A stretch of 64,000 nt of DNA from Stichopus chloronotus (Eukaryota; Echinodermata; Holothuroidea; Aspidochirotida; Stichopodidae): assembly GCA_021234535.1 (NCBI GenBank), contig CM037846.1:20167814-20231813 (forward strand). Reading direction: 5' to 3'. Shown here in pieces: positions 1-13,894 of this stretch. A program made the position numbers and the translations under genes. The notes under the pieces were generated by a model. The model searched no databases, was not told where the DNA came from, and worked only from the letters and a program-made list of their open reading frames with translations. Every line of letters starts with the position of its first letter. The stretch's first letter is position 1.

Positions 1-639
1 AAAGGACTGTGATTCCTTGCCAATATTTCCTCTTTTGCAAACACATGTATACAATCACTATAAACAAAAGCGACCACAGGAGAAGGAAAGCCTCCGTAGC
101 AAAGCGAAAAACAGAACACAAGAATGTAAACCACGATTGTAAGCCACATATAAAAATTGTGCTAATGATATAGTAAACCAAGGTAGTAAAGTTGACAGAG
201 TGTCCCTGACACCAAAGTGTGATTAAAAGTCTGAGAAGGGCACTCTAAAAATATTTTTTCTTAAGGGTAGTTCCCTAGGGAAAAGGTGACTAAAATAAAG
301 TACTTTGCTAATTTTGACAGGGAGTTGCTGGCAAATAAGCAGCTGATAAATCTAAAAAGCTGTGTTAAATGATGCAAAATGATTGATGTGAGAAGGTTAA
401 AAATAAACAGGGCTTTTAACAACTTGTTGAAGAAAATGAGACCAAATTCGATTTAGTAACATTTATCTGCCATTAAATATCCTCTTCTTGGGAAGGAGCA
501 AGGGGAAAGATGGGAATGATCCATCTTATTACATTTCAGTGATGACAAGACTTTTCCCCAAGTCCCTTGACTTCCCCAGAATATTCCACAATTGTTAAAT
601 AAGTAGGTCTACAACTGTCTGCCTTTGCTATAACTACAC
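1..639. other. Intergenic, no gene seen
   Basis: AT-rich sequence without a convincing open reading frame, splice-bounded exon or RNA gene. It leads into the diverged tandem repeat that starts near 640. Nothing further is supported here. Confidence 0.5.
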
Positions 640-1180
640 ATCTGTGAGATCATTAACTCTGTGATTTAGCATTTGACTAAATATGAAAACATGATTTTCT
701 CAGTCTCCCATAGGCAATTCATATGACAGACATCATCTACTCATCATCTGCTACCAATTTTGACAGTTTGAACTGCTGGTTACATTCAGTCACTGAGAGA
801 TCATGTTTTCATATTTTAACTACTGGTGATCTTTAGCCTCCATGAAAAAGGATAGACGTCATCTACCTACAGTTGACTGCTAACACAACATCTTTGAACT
901 TCAAGCACCTTTCCGTCCTTGAGATACTGTGTTAACATGGTTTTAAAACTACGTCTCCTATGGACCTTACATGACCTTTGGCCTCGATAAAAAATGACAG
1001 ACATTATCTACTTATCAAGTGCTATCAAAGATAATACTTTGAAGTTCCAGCAACATTCCATTACAGCAACATTTCATATGTCCCTTTGACTGGTTTTCAT
1101 ACTTTAAGCCCTGATGACCTCAAATGACATATGACTCCCATGAAAAACAATACGGATCACCTACTCACAATGGACTATCA
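640..1180. repeat. Diverged tandem repeat, about 130-160 bp unit, four copies
   Basis: A phrase close to GACAGACATCATCTACTCAT recurs near 724, 851, 995 and 1151. Each is preceded by wording like GCCTCCATGAAAAA and most are followed by a CTRCTATC-type word and a TTTGAA segment. Spacing of the copies is about 129, 142 and 158 bases, so the unit is old and has gained indels. A related segment (GACCTTTGACCTCCATCAAAA on the minus strand) lies inside the LINE near 58.2 kb, so this is a dispersed family and not a purely local satellite. Confidence 0.6.
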
Positions 1181-1182
1181 TC

Positions 1183-1279
1183 TATATATATATAGGCTAT
1201 ATATATAGGCTATATATAGGCTATATATATAGCCTACAGGCTATATATATAGCCTGCATAGCCTATATAGCCTATAGGT
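1183..1279. repeat. AT-rich dyad minisatellite (TATATAGGC/GCCTATATA)
   Basis: The words TATATAGGC and its complement GCCTATATA alternate about nine times in under 100 bases. The repeat can therefore pair with itself as a cruciform or hairpin cluster. It directly abuts the diverged tandem repeat on its left. Confidence 0.75.
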
Positions 1280-1283
1280 TTAA

Positions 1284-4200
1284 ATGGTAACACGCATTTT
1301 AGCATTTTCATTGGTTCTAAACCATGCAAATACAATACAGGATTATGATACAATATGCATTAGTTTTATAGTTACGAATGAAAATCTCGAAGAAGAAACG
1401 ATGAAGTTAAAGCCAACATTAAAAATCGCAATGTGTTTTAATTATCAGACAGTCTTTAGCTTCCTCAATATTGAATTAATTTTTCAAACGGATTGAAAGA
1501 TAGCTCACATTGCGAAATAACATTGCCTGGGCTTGACATTTTTCTATACCGTACGATCAATTTGTCTAAACAGCAAAGAAGTTCATGACCCACGACGCAA
1601 ATCACTTTACCTTCTCATTCAGTGGTGGATATGATTTTGATAAAATTGTAAATATTTTGCTTATCTGTCCTGCATCACCATCGTCGACAGTAGAATGTGA
1701 CTAGCGCCCCTACTTCGTAACAGCGTAGAGTACGAAACCGAAGGAGATCCTTTTAAGTTATAACCCCAAGTAGAGGCCAACAGTGAATGACATCGTCTTC
1801 GTAGAAGGAACTAGGAAGATAACATTACCTGCATCGATACGTGAAATGTTTACCTAATTCAATTTGATGTAGAATAAGGACCAAAGATTGAAATAATTGT
1901 ATGTTGTTGTTGCAAGGGTTCCAGAAGAAAAAGGAGTTTACATTGTATATCCCTGTAATAACAATTTCCACACCACTTGGTGAGTGAAAGTACAAATTAA
2001 AGACTTAGATTCTATATTTGTTGGTAAAAACAAACCCTTTGAAGCCTTAGACTTAGCTATATATGCGAAACATATTCTGAGCATCTTCGTTGCAAATAAA
2101 CGAAACTGGTCATTGAGAAATTTCTTCGGGACCAGAGAAACTCAGATGATCAAAACAAAACAACGTGTAACAAGGTCCTGCAGAGTTATTCCCAGCTATT
2201 CACTTTAAATAAAATATTTTCAAATGATCCGCATATCATGTGTTTTTGGTACTTTCAAAACAATAAACTGAACACACACACAAACCAAATAACAGTTATG
2301 AGTTTTATTGCATTCAGTTGTCCATTTGTTTTTGTCGTAATGAACGAATGAAATATGTCGGTTACTCCCATCTTTTTAATTATTGTTTAACATAGAAATG
2401 ATCGTAAAAATATTGAAATAAATCACGCGTTAAATCTCAGGGAAAGTACATCTGAATAAATATGTCAATACAACTGCATATTTAACTATTTCAATTCTGT
2501 TCTGTTCTTTGTGGGTCGTTTACTTAAGTTAATTTTTATACCATATGACGTGTGAAGGATATAAGTCTAATAAATACGACACCAAAATTGTTCACAACAA
2601 TAGTGAAATCTACATTTCTTTTCTCTATGCTTTAAAATATTTTCGGCGCTCGTCAACTTATTAAATCAAATCCTAGCCAGCTATACAGTATTGAATATTG
2701 GATTTCAATCGGTTCCATTTTTTTTTCGTAAAAAAGGACGTTGAGAAACTAGAAGAAGAATACAGCTAAAACCAACAGGTATACACACAGTTGTTTCTAT
2801 AGTGCTACATGCAGGGAGGTCCACCTTAGATGTAACGTCATGTTTTTATGAATTTTTGCAATTTATATAGAATTTTAATCAGGAAGTAATGCACAACCTT
2901 GGTGCAGCCTATGGAATCTATTTTAACCATGAATAAATGTATATATGTTACTTTCGAGAAAATTAAACTGATATCAATGAGACAATTACTAAGTTTGTCG
3001 TAAACAGACGTCTGCCTGATAGAAGCGCTGCTACTTCTGTCGTTAGGCATGGATTAATGCAATTCAGGAACGTACCACAAGTATGAATGAATCTCTATCA
3101 AGGAAAATCTCCTATCTTGTCATTCAAGAGAACACCAGGTGTTCTGATCTTTAACGTGGAAGAGGCAAAAGGCGTGATGCACTTTTAATTCGTTGCCGAT
3201 GTTTATTTGAGAAGCGACAGTTACAAACCATACTTCTGCTGTTGTGGTTTACAACATTCTGTTCTTACTTTACATAGAATAATTTCAGTGCCAGTGTCTA
3301 TGTATAAAATGAAGACGAAAATTAATCTCTCCCTCTCACGCAGTTCTCCCTTAGTTTCCGCATATGACAGTCTACTCATTTTCATAAAACAAAGTAAAAC
3401 AGGACTGAAAATGTCTTATATTTTCTGATTTTGCAAAGTTTTCTGCTGTGTTCTTCCTTTCCTTTAGTTTTGTTTTAATCTTGGCTTTTAACAACGGTAA
3501 AAACTTACCCTTTTCGTCATAAGGCACTGGTATACAATATCTCAGGATATAATGTTATAACAGTAATGTGTGTGTCAAAGTTAGGTTTCTGCTCTGGGTG
3601 AATTGTATTTATCATTCTTTTAATCACCAGAATAATGACTCATCCTAAGTTGACAAACAAAAATCAGTTTAACATGTTGAACGTATCAAACATAAATGTT
3701 TTCTTTCAAAAATAAGGCAATAATGTAAACGGAGATATTGAACCACAGTTACGTTCCAAAGCAATGTAAATCATACTTGTCAAAACTTTGTAATAATAAT
3801 ATATATTCCTTTAAATAGAGTGTAAAATTTTAAGAAAAATAGGCTGTTTTACTTTCCAAAATGAAAAGATAGACGTGTAGGCCTTGTGACATTTGATTAA
3901 TTCTTTTAAAATTATTGCCTTTTGAACACGATGTGGTACCCATGCCTTTTGCGGCAGGAACTTAGTAGTATAAACCATAATATGTACATAGATAATACAA
4001 AATTTATATAAGCAAATCTTGCTTCGTACCCTGTATGAAGATTAAGGAACAAAAACAAACAAAATTTTAAAAAATATGAAAAGACAAATAAGACATAACA
4101 AAATTTCGTTTTTATAGATTGTGATTTACATGGCAGTTTCTAAACCCATAGATGCGAATAACAACTTACAAGATGAAGAAAAAAAAAACTATACACACAA

Positions 4201-5638
4201 AAGAAGACAGGAATTTTCTTTTGTTATCCTCCGAATGTAGATCTTCATCACCAAAACATAGAAAGAAGTTTCAATCTGTTATCAAATATTAAGTCAAATG
4301 ACAGTGACCAAATGAAAGGCTCTTCCTTATTTTCCCCGGTGTGAGCAATTTTTTCATATCCAATAACGAAAGTATTTAAAAAGGAGATGCAGGATCATCG
4401 ATTTACTGCGCACGAGGTGAAGGTAACGATACTACGATTAAAAATGACAAGACTTAAATTCAGAAGATTAAACATTTATGAAAATAGAGAAGACAGCCTC
4501 TTTATATTGGTGAAAATCATCCTAGTAGCATGTTTTCTTTGGAAGAAGTAAATTTTTCATACAAACGGATGTTTTAATGTTGTGCATTACATATGGAAAT
4601 CTGCGAAGTCATGCCATACTAATTGAATATACGTTTTACTTCTTTTTAATTTAAACTGTCTGAAAGAAATAATACGATACTTGTAACTTTTACTTGCAGA
4701 TACTTTTTAAGTCTGCAATTATTCCACTTGAAGTTTTCAATGTGAAATTACAAGATTAACATATCTCAATTAAAAAACATGAAAATGTTTTATGGAAGTA
4801 ATTTGCCGGTGCTCCATAACATTTTGCAACCTTCAGGTAACTGAAAATCTTTCTTATCTGGAGAAGTATTTTTTCAAACCTGAACAAGATATTAAATCGG
4901 GAATAAAGGTGTCTGTAGGGGAAAAATATGATCCTTCACATAAGCACATCTTACACTGTCACTGGAATATATTCTGTAATGTTTCTTTATTTTCTAATTG
5001 AATTCAAGATTACTCTTTGCAGAGAGGAACCCTTCGGATCTTTCCGATTTTTCTCACCGCTTTTGTCAAGAATTTGTATATTCTTCCTCCAGATGAAGTA
5101 CAAAGATAATGACTAGAAAATAACCGAAACAGCCCAAATTTAGGGAAAAAACCTGGCTATGTGTTTATAGTATACAATTTGAATGCAAATTCTCAACTGT
5201 AAACACTGTGAACATCGGGGCGTGTAAAAAATCAAGAAATCATTATACTGATCGTGAGACATTCAATAATTGCTTCCTTGCTGGAAGTACAATACAATGG
5301 AGGAGGCGGGAATAATTTGCATGTTCCAGAATAACTGCCATCCAAATATTAGTAACAATAGCTAATCCAACTTTTTATTTGTCTCTCAACATTGCCTGTC
5401 AAAAATTACACAACTTGATGATGAAGTAACTAGTAGAGATAAAAGTTGTTCCTTGTCAGTTTTGTTATTTTGTATCATAGGCCCATATATGTATATGACC
5501 AAGTCACCTGTTCACAGTATAGCTGTATGAATTTGTCTTCTTGACTGCTCCTGACAATTGTCTGTGTACATCTGTTTCTTTTTTTTTTTATTCAGTTATT
5601 TCGTTTTGGAAAAATGTTTGCTTGGAAGACAGTTATGC
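1284..5638. other. Intergenic, no gene seen
   Basis: About 4.3 kb of AT-rich sequence. The open frames here are short (up to about 74 codons), low in complexity and match no family I recognise. I see no RNA gene or bounded mobile element. Confidence 0.5.
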
Positions 5639-5873
5639 ACACTCTAAAAACAAAAGAGCGAAATTCACTCAAAAGAGTTTGTACTAAGTGACCACTCCTA
5701 ATTAAAATGAATTTCATCCTGAGTGGTGTGAAAATTCACTCCAAAAGAAAGTGATACTTCATCCATGTGTTTGAAATATCGCTGTTTTCGTGAGTGAATT
5801 TTCAGTTCACTGTGGGTGACATCCACCCTAAACTTGTTTGGAGGGACTTTTACTCTTTTGGTTTTAGAACGTG
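5639..5873. mobile_element. MITE-like element with imperfect terminal inverted repeats
   Basis: The left end reads CTCTAAAAACAAAAGAG and the right end reads CTCTTTTGGTTTTAGAA, which is its near complement. Several GAGTGAATTTTCACTC-like dyads lie between them, so the whole 235 bp can fold back. No clear target-site duplication was found. The length, internal palindromy and lack of coding sequence suit a non-autonomous DNA transposon; the superfamily is unknown. An open frame of 63 codons on the minus strand is a by-product of the repeat. Confidence 0.4.
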
Positions 5874-8800
5874 GGCGGAAATGTAACATTCATATATTAA
5901 AGTAAAACACTGATAAGATCACAAGGACCATGCGGAGTAAAGTCATAAACCAACCATATAATTCCCCTTCCGCCTAATCCGATCTCATGCCGTTGTGGTA
6001 TGATGATGAACTTACAAGTTAACATATGAAGTGGTCACGGTCCGAAATACTTTTTCATTTTAGGGCGCCGCTAGGGAGCTACGTATGCTGTGGCAGCAGC
6101 TTGCCACAAGGTTTAAAATGGGCACAGCATGCCATTTCAAAAAAAAATTAATATCAGGGAAGGACACAAAAGCATGTTGCTAACTATGCATTAGATTCTT
6201 AAGTATTGTGTATTTTCCTCTTCATTGGAGGATATATACTACTCCATTACCGTTATTTTATTTAAATACATCCTCCTGGATCACCACTATACACCAGATT
6301 TCAAGGTTTGAACCAATTCGTCAAATTCAAAAGGAAATATTGACTGAGAATAATTTTAGGAAGGATTTGTAAAAGAGAAATTCTTTCACCCAGTCTATTT
6401 GACTGCTGATGGAAAATGAACTCTTTTCAAAACTTTCAGTCGAAGAAGAATTTTCTGTCCTATGTATGTTGGAAAAAATTTTGCTGAAAGTTGCTTTAGT
6501 GTTTGGCAGTTCGTATTTAAAAAGCTCATTTTAACGGCTGAGAGATTACTTAGAGTATTAAGTTGATTCATGTGAAACACCGGAAGGAAAAGCGCAGATG
6601 GCAAATCAAAACCAGAATAATGAAACTTTTGCTGTTGGGCTGGAGTATTTTCTACGTGCAAATATCAAGGGTTGATGCCTTCAGTTTTGTCAAGCAAAAT
6701 ATAATGATACTGTCTTTAGTTACATCATTTGTCCTTTGCCTTTGGAATAAGGCTCTTCATTATGCTGCACATTATTACACTACACAGTCAATGTTCTCAT
6801 ACAAAAAACCCAATAAACTTACCAGTGCAATTTTCATCATCTTTAGAAATTACTTCTACACTAGTCTGTACAGTTTCCAGTGCTCTTTTTGAACTTGGTG
6901 AGAAATCGCACTACGCCAAGAGTTTTCCGGACGGTGGATATGGTGCTTACACGTAGATCTATTTCTGTGTACACATGTTTACAACACTCAATGTAACACG
7001 AAACCCGATGACTCCCTTGTACAGTTGGATATTTCTCTTACAGAGTTCATTTCTCATCTGATATAATGCTACGATAGCTGTAAGCCTGGTCTCATTCTTC
7101 TTTTCTTCTCTGCAGTCGACTCTCAGATTTTCAATATATCGAAGGAAGTCTCATTTAAACCGACGGTTCGAATTTCGATTTTTGCTAATGTCCAAACCAG
7201 TTTATTGATTACATTATTTGTGACAGGAGCTGAAACATGAGCAAATAACACCAGGACTCGTCTAGATCCTCACAGAAGAAAAAGTTCCACAGATCACACA
7301 GTATTTACAATGAAGACAATAGGGTTGGCAGTATTGCATGTTCATGATGAAGTCACCACAGATATTTTTCATCTCATCATAGCGGCGTGGTGATGGTGGT
7401 GATGCCCAACTAGGCCACGTGGTACATTAACCTTTCCATGTCTCGCTTGCTGTAGTAATAAAGCAAAAGACAAATACAAGGTTGAAGTAATGTTCCATCA
7501 TGTTTGTTGCATGTTTTCTTTTGTTTACGTTGACTATTCTATTCTTTATTAATTTGCTCAACCGTTTGGATTTACTCTCTAAAGTATGTGCTATTTTCTA
7601 CAGTTTATACTTCTATAGCTTTGTGATCGTCAGACCATTTGTTAATTCACATCACGTATAAATTTATATTTTACTATATTTCACATCACTTTTCATACAC
7701 ACTTTTCATACATCTCTAGAAGACATGCATTCAAGTTATGTGTCCTGCATAGTTTATATGCACATATCACCATGGGTCCGAGAAATCGGGAAAAGTCTAT
7801 AAAACTCTGAAAATTTTGAGGCCATAAATTGCTTCCTGTATGTGGTACGAGTCATTAACTTCTCTGGCATACAAGGTATTATGGCTTCGATTTTAGTAGC
7901 ATGTCGTCGTAAAGCTGCCTTGTCAAACTAAATGTGAAAATTTATGTGCTGAACGCTCTACATCACTCCATTAATGTCAAGTTTTTCAGGTCGTAAAGCT
8001 CTTTTTAAAATAACCACAAACATTTCGAAACAAAACGAATTCCACGAGAAACCTGAACTCTATAAGCATATACATACAGAGTGTGTGTAGGGGAGGGAGA
8101 AGGGAGGAAAGCCCCACAAAATGCACAAACAATCATTTTTTGCCGGTCTGATTTATTTAGGTTGCACTGATATTTGCAAAGTTTCACATATTTTCGAAGT
8201 AGAAGGGGTCGTGGTACGCCTTTCATATTTCTTCGACAAAGATTGTATTCAGTTCATCGGCGTCGGTAGAGCACAGATCAACGAACACCCACCCTGTCAA
8301 CAATTTGGGTACTCAACATGATTGTTTTAAAAAATGTTTTCCTTGCTTCGCACTTTTTTCGCCCCTTCATCTCTCCCAATAACCCTTTTGATAACTTGTT
8401 ATTTATAGTACTATATTCATTAAAATTATGAATCTTGCAAAATATTTCAATGAACGTTATCATGTATGGAGAGTGTATTCCTAGGTTTATCTCTTAAGGT
8501 AACATGTATTCTCACACAACATATTGCCAAGTAAAATTAAATATCGGAGACTTATGAGGACAGATCTACACATGAATTTAGTTATCTCTCTTCGTGCTTG
8601 CCAATGTGGTTAATGACAGTGTCAAATGCGTTTCTGTCAGACTTACATTTTAATTCGAGAAATTGTTGCCAGGATGATGAATTACATCTTTCTGACGTAT
8701 CACAAATAAAATAAAACTTAACTTATCTTTTGTAGAATCTTACTATCCAAATGGCAAAAGTACCAACCATTACTGAAACAGTTTATTTGTTGCAAATGGA

Positions 8801-9784
8801 AGGTTCCAAACCATCTGGCTGCAAGGTGTAGCAGGGAGTGACTCATAATCTCAGGATTACCCGACAGTCCATAAAAACAGTACAGTAATTGAACGTATCC
8901 TAGAGCCAGATTATACTACCACACATGTGCCCGATCCGTCAAAAATGCAACACTGACTAAACCTCCGTTCCCTCGGGTAAAATTTAAAGTTTCTTCCAAG
9001 ACACCGTTATCTCCTGATGTTATTACGATCACTTAACACAAAGGTCCAATGTTCACAAAAGTACACAAGAAAAGGATCTATTTCGTACATGTGGCTATTT
9101 AAAAGTACACGCAAACACACACGCAAAAAGTAACAACAAGATTTAAAAATGAAAACATTTGTTTGACCTCAATATTTCGGTCACACAAAAACCGTAGGTA
9201 ATAAAATGATCTCAAGAGGACACACAAGGTGGTCTATTAAAATACCGAAAAAAGAGCACCACAGGTCTGACGTCTGATCAGTGATTGGCAACTCCCTGAT
9301 CTGACTTTCTTTTGTGGTAGATGGTCATCACAATTTTGTTCTCAGATATACCGTACTCTTTCTTTTTAAATTCTTGTTTAATACTTAATTCCATTTATAA
9401 CTTAGTCGACGGAAAAGAAAAATGTGTATATAATATGAATACACAAAATATACATACGGCGTAAGAAGACAGGAAAATGATGACACAAGTTGCTGCCACG
9501 GTTATATTTTCCGAACTTATGTTTCGATATTCAGGTTATCAGGTTTTGACTCTTCCCATTATACTCTTCTTTTCAAGAAAATTTTGATCTTGCCATTCGT
9601 ATTTCTTGTTATATATAATTCAACATTTTCGTGAAATTTTCACACAGTAAATAGTCTTATTTAAGGAAAATTTATACCACAACTGTGCCAGTATTGAACA
9701 TGATCGTCGAACATTATCACATTGAACTGCAATCGTATGTGAGAAGTATTATAAAAAGCAAGCGTAACAGATATTTTTCATGGG
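5874..9784. other. Intergenic, no gene seen
   Basis: About 3.9 kb without a recognisable gene. Open frames reach 109 codons (6,563-6,892, plus strand) but show no domain, no composition unlike the background and no splice context, so they are treated as chance. Confidence 0.5.
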
Positions 9785-9810
9785 TGTGTGTGTGGGGGGG
9801 GGGGGGGGGG
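9785..9810 (+). repeat. TG repeat running into a 17-base G run
   Basis: A short GTGTGTGT tract is followed by 17 consecutive G residues (9,794-9,810). Similar G runs occur near 10,640, 16,590, 28,240 and 44,280. Such runs can form quadruplexes but also attract assembly and sequencing errors. Confidence 0.8.
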
Positions 9811-10049
9811 AAACTATGCAACTGTCCAAAAAAGTTGTCAAGGTCAATGTGCATGCATTTTCTACTACACATGTAAATTTGTAATTACAATAAAAACTAT
9901 CGAGTCATGACGTTATGCTATTTTTAATCTTAAAGTATAACTCAGAGTAAGAAGATAGTAACAACTGTTGCTTCACTAAATTCTCAAAGTGTATCAAAAC
10001 AAGGTGATCCCTCGCTCTGGTCTTACAGTTTTTCATTGTTAGAGTCTAA

Positions 10050-10127
10050 CTACGATGCACTGATCATATCAAAATAGGTCACAAATTGAGGAGTCACCTC
10101 TGACTTGTCGATGGGTGGAACGACGGT
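10050..10127 (-). CDS. Candidate terminal exon (25 aa), unassigned
   Basis: On the minus strand a pyrimidine-rich tract (ACCCCTTATACCCGCTGCC) ending TTTCAG is followed by an open 25-codon stretch. The peptide begins TVVPPIDKSEVTPQF and ends with a TAG stop. An ATTAAA polyadenylation-like word lies about 120 bases beyond the stop (9,923-9,928). Read in phase 0, it is compatible with the phase-0 end of the bHLH exon at 22,490, on the same strand 12.4 kb upstream. It could therefore be that gene's last exon, an exon of another gene, or chance; phase agreement alone has a one-in-three probability. The peptide does not resemble vertebrate scleraxis or TCF15 tails, so the link is conjecture. Confidence 0.2.
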   Translation of the reverse strand, partial: TVVPPIDKSEVTPQFVTYFDMISAS

Positions 10128-10130
10128 CTG

Positions 10131-11747
10131 AAAGGCAGCGGGTATAAGGGGTAGGGGTATCAAAATAATGTTAAATACTAGATGTGAAGAAAATTGTGGC
10201 ACTTTTTCACCACCTCTAATACATGAAGTAGGCATTTGTCTGGTTTTGCAAGTCGCGTTATTATACTCCGACTGCTCAACCTGAAATATATAAATCGTAC
10301 ATATTCGACACCTACTACGAGGATTAGCAATGTTGCAACAACTTACGTAACAAGAATGCATTATAGAGAGTTGAATGTACTAAGGTGGTAATTCGATTCG
10401 GTTTCACAAAATAATAACTGCATTTACATATTATCTCACTTATGTCTTCATATACACAGCTCGGCCAGTGATAATATAACTGTAATAGGCCTATATGTTC
10501 AATATATTCAAGAAAAAGGTGAATTCATTCCGCACTGTTCATCGATCCATTACATCTTTACTGGAATGTTGACATGAAATTGACATGACGTCACCGTGAT
10601 CACCTGACTAGTACGGTTTTGACCTGTAAGACTGTGACGGGAGGGGGGGGGCTTAAGAATTAAGTCAGTGTAGTGAGTAGATTTGTGGCCTAGTGGTGTC
10701 GTTATAGTTTTCTTTTTCGAATTCAGGAGTGTACCTTGTTAGGACATGGCTTTTTCAATCATGCACAAACAATTGATCCAAGATATGCACAGGACAACTA
10801 AGTATGTTGAAGACATATCACTAAACCATAAGAAGATTTCAAACGTCTCCATGTCGGTGTTAACCGAGTATACCCGATATGTGAATAATCATATTCAAGG
10901 AGACGATGAGTCTCGAAATCATATTATCAATTGACAATCAAAATAATTCATATTTCCGTTATATGATCTCCAAGCACTGTTGACAAAATGTGTCTGTACA
11001 AATAACAACCAACTGTTTGTTCAGACTTAACCGACGACTTACTTTTGATAGTCAGCAATAACAAAGAAAAAAAACAAAGCCAAAAGTTGGAATAGTCTTG
11101 TGATTTTAATAATATCGTGGTTTCTTTTTGGCTGTATTTTTACTGCTATCTTAGCTCCAATATTGAAGTTTTCAAAATTTGCCGTCTATTATGAACGAAA
11201 CCTAACCCAATAATTCTTTACCTTTTGTAATTTAGTTTTATCACGATTGAAGTTTGTTTACGTTTCATAGTAGAGACCAAAAAGATAGACAGCATATGAG
11301 GACCATGGGATCCTTGCCGCATATAGAATTAATTGAGCAAATCAATAAAAAAGAATCTACCCCTTCCCATCTCCGCACCTCACCTCAAAACCTAATTCCA
11401 ATAATGCTTCGAGAAGCTCGATATAGTTGACCTCACAAAAAGTACGCCCAACTTACAAATGAAAAGAGAAAAAAAATATTGTCGAACTATATCAAACAAT
11501 TTTTTTGTTTACATGCGGTAGCAACAGAAGAGCTTATGCTCCTCCAGGGAACACGTTGTAACTTCCACTACTTAATTATTACCATAAACATGTGGCTGTC
11601 ATCACCGATGGCTTAGAAGAAAAGTGCTTGTTATAAACATACAGGCTGAGAAATCGGCCGAAGAAGTTTCTGTTCTGGTCGCGAAAACCCAAACAGAAAT
11701 GAACGTCCCAGTTCCAGGTCATTGACTTATACCTACTACAGGTAGCT
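10131..11747. other. Intergenic, no gene seen
   Basis: The minus-strand frame of the candidate exon stays open to about 10,361 and contains another TTTCAG near 10,280, but I recognise no domain. The rest is AT-rich without recognisable coding or RNA genes. Confidence 0.45.
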
Positions 11748-11990
11748 ACACACACACACACACACACACACATACATATATGTATATAAATATATAAATT
11801 ATATATATATATATATAGCAACATATATATTGCAACATATATATATATACCAACATATATATATATATACCAACATATACATATCAACATATATATATCA
11901 ACATATATATATATCAACATATATATATCAACATATATATATCAACATATATATATATCAACATATATATATATCAACATATATATCTGT
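11748..11990. repeat. (CA)n followed by ATATATATCAACAT minisatellite
   Basis: A CA dinucleotide tract (about 11,748-11,773) runs into TA-rich sequence. From about 11,816 the word CAACATATATAT repeats every 12-20 bases, roughly ten times, with the TA tract varying in length. The long minus-strand frame here (rich in Ile, Tyr, Val and Cys) is a translation of the repeat. Confidence 0.85.
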
Positions 11991-13894
11991 TGATTCAACA
12001 CACTAATCTATGTATTTACCTATTAACTGGATATTGTATTCTTGTACACTGTCGTCGCGAGCATTCTTACTAATATTTCTCAGAGAATTCATTGTGCTCC
12101 TGAATTTGTCTGTAGCTTTGGTTTCTGTTGCATCGTAACACAAGTGCATTAGGTGATTGATGTGGAAGGACCATTCGACATATCTTGTATTTTGTGGCTG
12201 ATAGGAAAGCCGTATACGAATAACGAATGTTGATGCAAGCCTATGTGTAGGCTAAACTTCAAAACAACTATAAACTTTTTTACTTGCATTTGTAGGTCCA
12301 CTATGTAACAAATGTAGGAAGGTCTACTGTCGGCAGGTCGGGCTCTGTGTAGGGGTTGGGTGGGTGAGGGAAGAAGGAAATATAATAGCTCTTTCATGAC
12401 CGTTCTTGCAAAATCGTGCAACGTCGTTGTACATCCCACATGCATTAAGAAATACATGATCTAATATCGTGGTCGTTTTATGTCTATTTCTAACGTTGAC
12501 TGATTTAGGTCTGGTGTTTAACACCTAGATATTCCATTTCCAACTTTGCAAAATATCCAGCCCTATGAATTTGTTCATGCTGTGATGGCTCTTCAGAATA
12601 CATGAAATAGTTAATAATTTGGATTAACTACACACATACTTGCTAAAGAGATTCAAAAAGGTTATATAACTAACATACCACAACCTCCAAAAGCATTCTT
12701 TTATCGTCTGAAAAGTAATAATGCAACATAATGGGATGTAGGGGTATCGCAATTGACCTAATCATCGTTGTCATATTAAGGTGTCATGAGAGTTGCATGG
12801 GTTGAGTATTGAAAATGGCAGGCATATACGTATATCGACTTAATCCCTGTGGAGGCCACTTATACTTACCTCAATAAAAACATGCCCATAACTTAACTAT
12901 CGTTGTGATTGTGACATAGGAAAGATCTTCAGAACTGAGAATATTTGAGTTAACTAATCTCATTCTATACAGAGAGGATATTATAATCAAAGGCAACTAA
13001 CGCTGAAAGACTGCACCTGCCTCTCACAAATAACCATATATTACATCTTCATTTGTCTTTGTGTGTGTTTCGCGGGAAATCAGATGAAGTGAAACGACAG
13101 GTGCCACAACAGACTGCACATATAGAATGTACCCAGACTTCAAAGTACCCATTAATGTTATAACGGTACTGTAGCATTGTATCCAGAAGTTTCATTTGAA
13201 TATCAAAGTCTGGGGAAGAGGAAAAGTAGGTCTTTGTTCGTGAGTCTATGAAGGAGGAATTGAACAATTAAAATTTACTGTAATGTATAATTGTAGTTCT
13301 GAATAATCTTCAAAGCATCTTGTAATCATATTTGTATGTTTCATATGCTTTTATGTTTTATTTGAATATTCATTCATATTGTATTATTTTAATCACTCTT
13401 AAGAGTCACAGAAGAAAATATCTCCTAGCAAATCTGATAAAACTAATATTAAACAAGGGCATAAAAAAGATCTAAAAACTCAAAGATATAAAATTTGATA
13501 AGCAAATTATTGGAAAGCGAATTAAGCACTTATAACAACTCAGGGAATCGAGGCCTTTGACTTAAATGTTAGGCCAAGTGACACCAACGTGTTTCTGAGT
13601 AATTACGTATAGTTGCAGAATGTATGTGTATATGTAACTCTAACTTTATTTCAGTCTTGTTGTTAAATATATAGTTTAAACGAAAAAGTACAATGAACTA
13701 TGTAGTTAAAGAGACTGAGGAGTGATTACAAAAAGTTTTTAAAAGCTTGTCGGTCTAGGCCTAATCACCCCGAAAGAGAAAGAAACAAAGCTAAATCAAA
13801 ATACAAAAACAAAAGAAAAAGAGAACAAACATCAAAGAAAACCAAAAAGAAAAAAAAACAAGGAAAAACGGAGAAAAATTAGTAACAGGTGAAA
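11991..13894. other. Intergenic, no gene seen
   Basis: AT-rich sequence. Minus-strand frames at 12,149-12,524 overlap one another and match no family I know. No RNA gene or bounded repeat is evident. Confidence 0.5.

Noticed and set aside
10681..10735. GTGGCCTAGTGGTGTCG, an A-box-like word
   Set aside because: The B box position has only TTCGAATTC without the expected flanking GG/CC; not enough to call a SINE or tRNA.
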